A stretch of 64,000 bases of DNA, from assembly GCA_034387635.1 (NCBI GenBank), contig JAOANU010000005.1, forward strand, positions 124,001 through 188,000, given 5' to 3'. This document shows positions 57,225 to 64,000 of this stretch, piece after piece. Positions within the stretch are counted from its first letter, which is position 1. The number at the start of each line of letters is the position of its first letter. Made by a program: the position numbers and the translations under genes. The DNA comes from Rhodosporidiobolus odoratus. Its lineage: Eukaryota; Basidiomycota; Microbotryomycetes; Sporidiobolales; Sporidiobolaceae. The notes under the pieces were generated by a model. The model had not been told where the DNA came from. It saw only the letters and a program-made list of their open reading frames with translations, and searched no databases.

Positions 57225-59191
57225 CTAGCTCGCCTGCAGCCGTCCCCTGCCCAACCGGTGCTTCACCCTTGCTAGACTCTGATACTCTTGAAAGGGGTTA
57301 TTGACTTGCGGCAGACCCCACAGCGGAACATCGACGGCGGGCTGACCAGGGTAGGCTGGGTAGGGACCGGGGTGGCTGTGTGGGTGGCCGTGGTCGTACA
57401 TCAATGAATGGGATGCATGGGGTTGAAGGTTTGCGGGGTGGGTGCTTGTAGGATTGATATCCATCGCGAGGGAGTAAGGGTCCGAGGGAGGCAACCAGGA
57501 GGAAGCTGCGGGGGGGGCGGGTGTAGCTCTGGGGTGGAGAGCCTGTTCCGAGGTCTCAGACATGACCGGGAAGGATGGTGCAGCCGGGTACGCATGGTGG
57601 TGAAGGTCGCCCGGCACGTCGGACCATACACAGTAACCAAGGAGAACGGGATCCGCATGCGATAACGACAGCGCCCGGTCATGCGTCTCCGACCATGGTT
57701 CGAGCTGAATACAGACGTTGTCCAGAGGCTATAGAAGCAAGTGTTATGGTGAGTGTGCATCAGGCAGCCAAGCACTGCAGATCGAGTAGTGTCAGAATCC
57801 ATAAAAGCTTACGTGCTCGTTGATGCACTCGAAAATGCGGACCACCCCAGGCTGCAGGAAAGCAAGAACATGTCAATGCGAGGGTACACATATAAAGCTG
57901 AAGCGCTGAAGAGACAGAGAAAACGATTTGAGCGTACCATGCCATGCCAGGTTTGGAGCAATGCTGTTATCGCCCCAAGCTCTCGAATCAGCGTTGCCGA
58001 CCTTTCGTCCCCCAAGCGATCCCAGCCTCCGCAGGCGTCTAGCCTGGTCCCGAACTGTTGAATCAATGGGTCGACTTGATCTAGACTGAGCGACTTTAGC
58101 CAAACGGCGTCCTGAAGGGTAGCTTGGACGGCATGGAGGAGATTGTCCCTTGTAAGGCCTTGATGCTGCTCAGTGAATGGGAACCGGGGCGGAGGCCTCA
58201 ACGCGTCGACTGGCAGTGCGAGGGCGCCGCCGGCGGGTGGCTGTGGCAGTGAAGGCTTAGTGCGCGATGACTCGCCTGGCCTTGGAAATGAAAGCACTGA
58301 CCGGTCTCTCGGGAAGCTGTTCGTTCAGCATGTATGAGATACCCGGCTGTACATAGGATCCCCTGTTAGAATTGGGCTGATCCGAGTAGAGTAACCAAAG
58401 GAAAGTGCGCACCGAAATGTCTTCGTAGTACAGCGCCCAAATGAAAGAGTTCCATACGGCTCTAGATAACCTCTGGCGGGTGTGGGGGGGACAGTGGTGC
58501 CAGACATTCGATACTTGTTGCTTGATTGTTTCCCAATCACGGATCCAGCCTGCGAAGTTGTGTGCTGAGCCCAACAGCGAGAGCGCGTGCTCGCGCAAAA
58601 TGTTCATGGCTCGCTCCCAGCTGTGGAAGGTGTACTCCTGACTGATGGGAAGAAGGGGAAAGGCTGCGTCGAGGTCTTTGGGCTTGTGTACGATGAAAAG
58701 GGGCTGTCGAGCCAGGGCCAGTTTGCCACTGCCAGAGAAGGTGGCATACTGATTGATGGCCCAGATCTGACGCTATACAAGAGAAGTCCATCAGTAAGAT
58801 AGTGATGAAGCAAAGCGAAAAGCATGACCAATAACCAACCTCGTACCAGGCGACGTCGGCTAGGAGGGGAGTAGTCTGTGCGAGCGCCGTTTGTCAGCCC
58901 GCTTCCGTCTTTCTGAGCGAGATACAAGCTTACCAACTTGGAGTTCATCCGTTGCGCATCACCTGCGCCCCCCCCCCCGTAGGCTTTGACCTGTAACAAG
59001 ATACGAGCTCTGAAGCGCCTGGGGAATGTCGACCATCGGGGCTCGTCAATGGTGGAGAGTAAGCCTGATAGCCCCGGCGAGATATGGGCTCTAGGGTTGA
59101 GGTTGGGAGGGGAGAGACGGCAGTGTAGCTCGAGGACAGCGTCGTGGAAATCCTTGTAGGGGATAGTCTTAGGCTGGATTGCGGCGCTCAT
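57225..59191 (-). CDS. Orphan multi-exon protein of unknown function (longer tandem paralogue)
   Basis: Starts MSAAIQPKTIPYKDFHDAVL at 59191. About seven exons connect: RFRARILLQVKAYG (with an 11-base G run), TTPLLADVAWYE, then RQIWAINQYATFSGSGKLAL and SWERAMNILREHALSLLG. WNSFIWALYYEDIS, PGISYMLNEQLPERP and PPAGGALALPVDALRPPP follow. The latter join removes a 62-bp intron whose CACTAAG is a good branch site. Next come DNLLHAVQATLQDAVWLKS, PGVVRIFECINEH and PLDNVCIQLEPWSETHDRAL. The C-terminal part is His/Pro-rich and ends LARVKHRLGRGRLQAS. No TM segment or known motif. The basic C-terminus shared with the neighbour is probably the functionally kept element. No family recognised. Confidence 0.55.
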
Positions 59192-60166
59192 GCTGGATGC
59201 AGTTGTACGTGAGTGTCGGGACGCAGCCGGTTGTGTCTACGAGCATACGGTGCCCGTTTTGTGCTCGACTGCTGCCGGCGAAGAGGCGTTCGATCCGCGG
59301 AGGCGGGCGGAGCAAGGGCGGAGGGTTGCCGGTCGGCATATCAGGAGCTGGAAAGTCAGAGGCGATGCGGCACTTCTGCCGGACGCTCGACTGGACTCAA
59401 CCCGTCCTGCTCGCCCTTCTCTAGAGCAGCGCCAGTCGCCGAGAACAATACGGGAGGACAGAAGCGAATCTCCAGCCTGCGACATGCGAGTCTGTCAGCC
59501 AGTCGAAAAGTAAATTGAGAAGGGTGCCCCGAGACAGATCACTACATAGAGAGAGGGTCGCGAAGCCAGTCCTGCAGATGTGACAGCCAGCATCAGGCTA
59601 TGTCGACAGAGCCACAGCTAAGACCGCCTGTAAGGGGCGAGGACTCGGGGCGACAAGCGCGACCTGTGCTGTTCGGAAGTGTTCCTCGCGCCATTGATCC
59701 CGCGATGGGACAACACGTAGTACTACACAGCCTCCCGCGAATACTGCGACCGCAGGGGAGGGCAATCCATACGGCGTCGCAACTGAATGGATACAACGGA
59801 ACAAACGAGATACTAGAGTCGACGAGAGCAATCCTGATTTGGGTTTTCCGCCTTTTTCCGCCGCCTCATCCGCCGTGGTCTGACCGGGGCGCAATCAATG
59901 CCCCCCGAGGTACCCTCCCATCTTTTCCGCTCCGGCTTCGTCTTTCTCTTCATCCCCGTGCTTCTTCTTGCCCTTCATCGCATCCGAGAGGGAGAGGTTG
60001 GTCACCCCTCCATGCCTCGACCTCAATCGGAACCTGCAGAAACGAGCACGGAAAAAACGATCACATCAGCCTCACCGACCGAACACATACACACACACAC
60101 ACACACGTGCACCGACACTACCACCGCACGAGCGAGGACGGGGCAAGTAGAGCTCCGAAATGGGAC
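59192..60166. other. Intergenic region with microsatellite
   Basis: 975 bp upstream of the orphan gene and downstream of the proton-channel gene. The plus-strand frame from 59600 is open but has no family features. The 3' end of the channel gene could extend here through a GTGTGAGT donor at 60173 that would add only two or three residues. Confidence 0.4.
60089..60106 (+). repeat. (AC)9 microsatellite
   Basis: Nine AC units, read directly. Confidence 0.9.
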
Positions 60167-62332
60167 TCACACACTCCCCTTCCTCAACTCCTGATAAACC
60201 CTCTCTTCCTCCGCCTTGGTCTTGATGGCGATCGCAGCTCGTTCACGCTGAACTTCATCTTCGATCAGGACCGGATCGATGTCGCGACCTGTTGCGCGGA
60301 TGAGGGCGTTGCGGACATACTGAGGGAAAGGAACGCGGGTTGGAACGGGAGGGAGTAAGAAAGGGGGAGAAGGTGGGGGCGTCAGCTCGAGCGACGCAGC
60401 AGTGCAGCAGCAATGCAGACTCGGGGAGTGAGTTGCAACAGGACGGCCTGCAGCGACCGAAGGCCACAGAGGAGAGAGAAGGGGAAACAAGCAGTAACAT
60501 ACATTCAATCTAATCGATTCAGTCATCCTCTCCATCTCGAGCTTCTTCCTGCCCTCTTCAGCTTGCTCCATCATCTCGTTGTAATGCAACGACAGGGCGT
60601 GACCGATGGCGTGAATTGCTCGGAAGATCTTCCATAGGCGCAGGATGACGACGGCGATTCTGCGAGACGGGACATAGCATGTCGGGATCAGCCAGGGGTA
60701 TTCGAGAAACGAGGGTAGGATGGAGAAGCGGAGGGCAACAGGAGCAACAGGAGAGAGGAAGATGATGAGACAGCGAAAACAGCAGACTCACGGACTCTTG
60801 GCGGCAGGATCTTTACTCAAATGGAAATAGACGTCGAGACATAGTGTAGTGACGACGACGAAACCATCGAGCAAGGTTACCCACGAGGTCACGTACGTTA
60901 TCGGTCCGAAAGCATAAATGGCGGCGAGAACTTCGAGCATGAAGATCGAGAGGAGGCCGAGGTTGAGACTGCAAGGAGTGAAGACGAGGGGGAGCAGCAA
61001 GCGTCAATAGCGTGCTCACGCGAGTAAGAGCCCAGACTAACCCGAAGATGGCCGATTCGAGCGCTTCACGGCCGTGGGTTGGAGCCATGGCACAGGCGAA
61101 CGAGGCGGCCGTAAACTGACCTTCCGAAGCGGCCACTGCTTCGAGGACCTGTCGGATCAACATGAAAAGGAGTGAGTCACACTGGAGAAAACGATGAAAC
61201 AGGCGAAGAAGACGGACGTAGTCGTAAATCTCTTCCGACATACAACCGGCGGTGAGGAGCGCTGCGGGTAGTCGAGAGCGAAAGATGGACGTCAGCAAAT
61301 ATGCGAGAGACGCACGACCGCCGCCGAGTCAAGGAGCAGCAGGTGCGAGGCTCGAAGTAGAGGAAAGCGGGTTAGGTGAGTGAAGGAGAAAGACGAGAAC
61401 GCACCGACGATCAGCTCAACGATGACGATGACCAAATCGAACGCCACCAACCCAATGATGATCAAGTGTAACCTCTTCATCCTCATAATCTTCCTGACCT
61501 GCCTCCGATTGTCGCCCACCCATTGTAGGATCGGATTCCTCGGTTTATGTTCCTCCTCCTCCCACAAGCTGTCTTCATACTCCTCTTCTCCAACTGCTCC
61601 GCCGACGTCGTCATTGTCGCCCCCTTGACCCGCTTCCAGCTGAGAGGGTGACTTGCCCCCACTGGCCCCACTTCCTCCTCCCTGCCCCTCGCCAGCGTCC
61701 GCCCCGGAAAGTTGTACCTTCCTCCTCCTCACCCCGATCGAATGCCGAGGTTTAACCACCTTCTCATAATGTTCATCCCCCAACCCAAACGTCAAATAAG
61801 GAATCCCTTCACTCCCTTTCAATTCAGCCAACCGTCTCGCGTCGGCCCTCTGCCTCCGTTCCCAATGAGTTTCAAAGTCGAGGTCCCAGACTGAATCGAG
61901 GGAGCGACGAGAGGTTTGAGAGTTGGAGGAGGGGGTGCGGAGGGGGAGGATGGCGGCGAGGGAGGAGGAAGGGGTTGGGAACGAGGACGAGGAGGGAGAG
62001 GTCGAGCGCGAGGAGGAGGGAGTGGAAGAGGTCGAGTTGGTTCGAGTTGGGAGTTTGAGCGCAGAGGGAGGTGGCTTGAGAAAGTCGGTCGAAGAAGAAG
62101 AGGATGGGAGAGGTTCGCCGACGAGGGTGGGAGTCGGTGAGACGGACCGGGTCGAGTGACCACTGCTGCTACGGGACGAGGGGATAGACGAGGCGACCAT
62201 GGTGGTAGTCGAGGCGAGGGATGGTCTACGAGGGCTGTCGGCTTCAGAGGAGAATGATCGGCGAGGTTGGGCGGAAGACGGCACAGTCGATGAACTTGAC
62301 GACGACGACGACGACGCTGATAGAGACTTCAT
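60167..62332 (-). CDS. Voltage-gated proton channel (Hv1-like)
   Basis: Isolated voltage-sensor domain with no pore helices. ATG at 62332; about 250 residues of Ser-rich and acidic cytoplasmic N-terminus. S1 is HLIIIGLVAFDLVIVIVELI, with the selectivity-filter Asp (human D112) and a Glu eight residues on. S2 is LLSIFMLEVLAAIYAFG. S3 is SWVTLLDGFVVVTTLCLD. S4 is VVILRLWKIFRAIHAIGHAL, matching the Hv1 signature RxWRxxR except that the second Arg is Lys. A C-terminal coiled coil (YNEMMEQAEEGRKKLEMERM) fits the dimerising helix of Hv1. It probably exports protons across the plasma membrane upon depolarisation. Six or so exons; stop at 60167. Confidence 0.85.
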
Positions 62333-62811
62333 GTCGAGCCCCGGGTGTGTGCTAGGCTACTTGAGTATTTGTATTGGTGACCGGATCCGACAGAACGGAA
62401 AGGAAAAGAAGAAAGGATAAACGGAGAAGAAGGCTGCAGCCTGCGCAGTACACCGCAAGAATCACACGGAAAAGCGTTAGGTATCGAGCGGGAACGAGTA
62501 GCCAGCCCAGAGAGAAGGCATCTTGTCGCCAAAGGGCAAGTTGGACCATTTGGTTCTCAACCGACTTCCGAGAGAAGCCGCAAGAAGCGGCGGGTCGGGC
62601 CAATGGCTGACATCGCTTTCGGTCCAAAGTAGAATCAGTGGTCTGCGACAAGCGAGGCAAGGAGGGAGGCAAGTCAGCCGATAAAATCGAAGGAGGAAGA
62701 GGTCTTTTCTCCTCGAAAATTGGAGCGGCTAGTCGTCGCCATGGTGGGACCTGCCAACACGCACCTCACAAGCCACTACAGTACTGCAATCAAGACCACT
62801 GACGCATCTCA
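62333..62811. other. Intergenic region upstream of the channel gene
   Basis: 479 bp between two minus-strand genes. It contains the probable promoter of the channel gene and the 3' flank of the ankyrin gene. No gene seen. Confidence 0.5.
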
Positions 62812-63882
62812 TCACCGGCCAATATTGTCCATATCCCTCGACCTCTTCCCCACCCCCTCTTCACTTCCTCCCATCTCCTCCGCCGACCTCGTCCTCGTTC
62901 CCTCACCCTCCTGCTCCGCCTGCATTTCCCTCTCCCCGATCGCCCTTCCTGCCTCAACCTGCCCTCCCACTACCCTCTCGACCACCTCCCTGAGCTTATC
63001 GTCTACCTCGTTCTCGGCCAACTCTCCTCGTTCCGCAGCTTCCATGATACTCCGTACTTCAGTCATCAAAGCGTCTGTAGGCGTGTCCAAATCTGGCTGT
63101 GCTTGTGCTTGGGTCTGTGATTGCGAGGCGGCGGAGGAGGAAGAGTCGACGGAAGAGCTAGGGTTGGATTCGCCCGTCAGAGTTCGGAGGTACAGAGAGA
63201 TGTGAGGGTATTCTTCCTGCAGAGCGGCGGCGGGCTGCGTGAGACAATAGGTGAGTGGGTCAGTTTGGCATCCCAAAGCGCCCGCTCGACGAGGTGCGAG
63301 GTAAGAGAGGGCCGCAGGCGCCAGAAGGAACCGTGCCTCGCTCGCTCCCGCTTCGCTCGCGGAAAGCTCATCGAGCGCTGTTCGCGCTCGACGACGCGGG
63401 GCCCTCCTCGCTCATCCGCTGCACCTTTGGCGCAGCGGACGACGCTCGTCGGGCCATATGCACTGCGCCTCGCTCCTTGACTGCTGGCGCAGTCGACGAC
63501 GCTCGACCCGAGCAGAGAATGTGGCGTACCGTCAAGCCCTCCTGATTGAGGTGCCTCGGGTTCCCTCCCAATTCGACGACGAGTTTGGCCATGGCGACCT
63601 GTTCTACGACGTACAGCGGAGTGTCGCCATCGTCGTCGGTCAGGTTGATGTCGGCTCCAGTCTGTACGAGGTAGCGGAGGATGTCGGGTTGATTCCAGGA
63701 GGCGGCGGCGTGTAGGGCAGAGTACGAGTTGTCGTCTTTGAGATTGGGAGAAGTACCTGCGAGGGAGGAGGAGAAGGTTAGCCACTTGACAGGAAGCGGA
63801 GTGAGCTGGACGTACCAGAGTGGACTAGCTCCTGCACTCTGACCAGGTTGCCTTCACCAGCTGCTAGCCAAATGTTGCTCAT
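62812..63882 (-). CDS. Short ankyrin-repeat protein
   Basis: Three exons: 63882 to about 63817, about 63757-63530 and 63234-62812. Starts MSNIWLAAGEGNLVRVQELV. Ankyrin repeats are seen in NSYSALHAAASWNQPDILRY, GADINLTDDDGDTPLYVVE and AKLVVELGGNPRHLNQEGLT joined to PAAALQEEY. The C-terminal half is Ser/Gln-rich then Glu/Arg-rich helix (VDDKLREVVERVVGGQVEAG). It resembles the small cytoplasmic ankyrin proteins typified by yeast YCR051W. Partner unknown. The second intron is unusually long (295 bp). Confidence 0.75.
63371..63494 (-). other. Array of three hairpins inside an intron
   Basis: Within the intron 63235-63529 three perfect or near-perfect inverted repeats occur in a row. They are 63371-63391 (8-bp stem TCGAGCGC, 5-nt loop), 63415-63439 (11-bp stem with one G-U, 3-nt loop) and 63479-63494 (6-bp stem, 4-nt loop). 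No snoRNA boxes were identified with confidence. Confidence 0.6.
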
Positions 63883-64000
63883 CGTTGAGAAGTTGAAAAG
63901 GTGTAATTACAGTTACAAATAGTGAGAGAGAGAGAGTCTCCCCTCTCCTCTGCTCTAACAACTCGAGACGCGTCTGGACGCAAGCACAAACGCCTAAACA
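63883..64000. other. Promoter/5' leader of the ankyrin gene at the window edge
   Basis: Contains a GA-repeat (63922-63934) and ACGCGT (63969-63974), an MluI-type box. Any role is speculative. Confidence 0.35.

Noticed and set aside
59600..60358. Plus-strand 252-codon frame with a Thr/His repeat
   Set aside because: The repeat is the AC microsatellite translated, the end overlaps the Hv1 C-terminal exon antisense, and there are no motifs.
1..64000. CRISPR arrays, rRNA, tRNA genes, prokaryotic operons or plasmid features
   Set aside because: None seen. Spliced eukaryotic genes throughout; no cloverleaf or regular spacer repeats noticed by eye. A tRNAscan run would be the decisive check.

Overview
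The window looks like nuclear DNA of a GC-rich basidiomycete yeast, most likely a red-yeast-type member of Microbotryomycetes (Rhodotorula/Sporobolomyces relatives). Reasons: about 25 tightly packed genes on both strands, nearly all cut by many short introns (about 50-130 bp) with GTGCGT/GTACGT/GTAAGT donors and YAG acceptors, Ser/Pro/Ala-rich proteins, and an SH3+RA Tea4/Bud14-type polarity protein. The taxon is an inference; no rRNA or other marker is present. Most genes had to be assembled from exons in different frames. The coordinates given span start to stop, and the exon joins are stated where I could check phase.

Layout. 0-4.4 kb: phosphatidylserine synthase (CHO1-like, minus), an AIG1/FAR-17a family membrane hydrolase (plus), and an unrecognised five-exon two-TM protein (minus). 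5.3-12.06 kb: a complete Ty3/gypsy chromovirus-type LTR retrotransposon on the minus strand, with 352-bp LTRs, a 5-bp target duplication, gag, a textbook -1 frameshift signal, and pol with an in-frame stop. It sits in what looks like the exon/intron remains of another gene. 12.07-13.0 kb: a non-coding stretch with a 30-base poly-C run.

13-24.3 kb: DML1/Misato-like gene lacking its N-terminal segment, a multi-TM fungal protein, two unrecognised minus-strand genes, a possible F-box/LRR-like gene, and the PP4 regulatory subunit R2 (PSY4/PPP4R2). 24.4-35.8 kb: a large meiotic Zip2/SHOC1-like XPF-fold protein, a 3-ketoacyl-CoA thiolase of ACAA2 type, a saccharopine-dehydrogenase-like oxidoreductase, an RNase III-domain protein with altered active-site residues, and an SDR reductase.

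36.4-39.25 kb: a hybrid histidine kinase with at least four disabling lesions (pseudogene). 39.7-55.2 kb: AN1 zinc-finger/ubiquitin-like CUZ1 homologue, HPC2/ubinuclein (HIRA complex), WBP11 splicing factor, the 1,841-residue Tea4/Bud14-like protein, and RAD51 (nine inferred exons, including a GC-AG intron). 55.6-59.2 kb: two tandem lineage-specific paralogues of unknown function. 60.2-63.9 kb: a voltage-gated proton channel (Hv1) homologue with Lys at the second S4 position, and a short ankyrin-repeat protein whose 295-bp intron carries three near-perfect hairpins.

There is no operon-like functional grouping. RAD51, the Zip2/SHOC1-like protein and PP4-R2 are all recombination/DNA-damage related, but lie among unrelated genes. 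The most noteworthy items are the retroelement (frameshift signal, possible self-primed PBS, recent insertion), the decayed histidine kinase, the tandem orphan paralogues, the intron hairpin array, the Zip2-like gene and the two-TM orphan.
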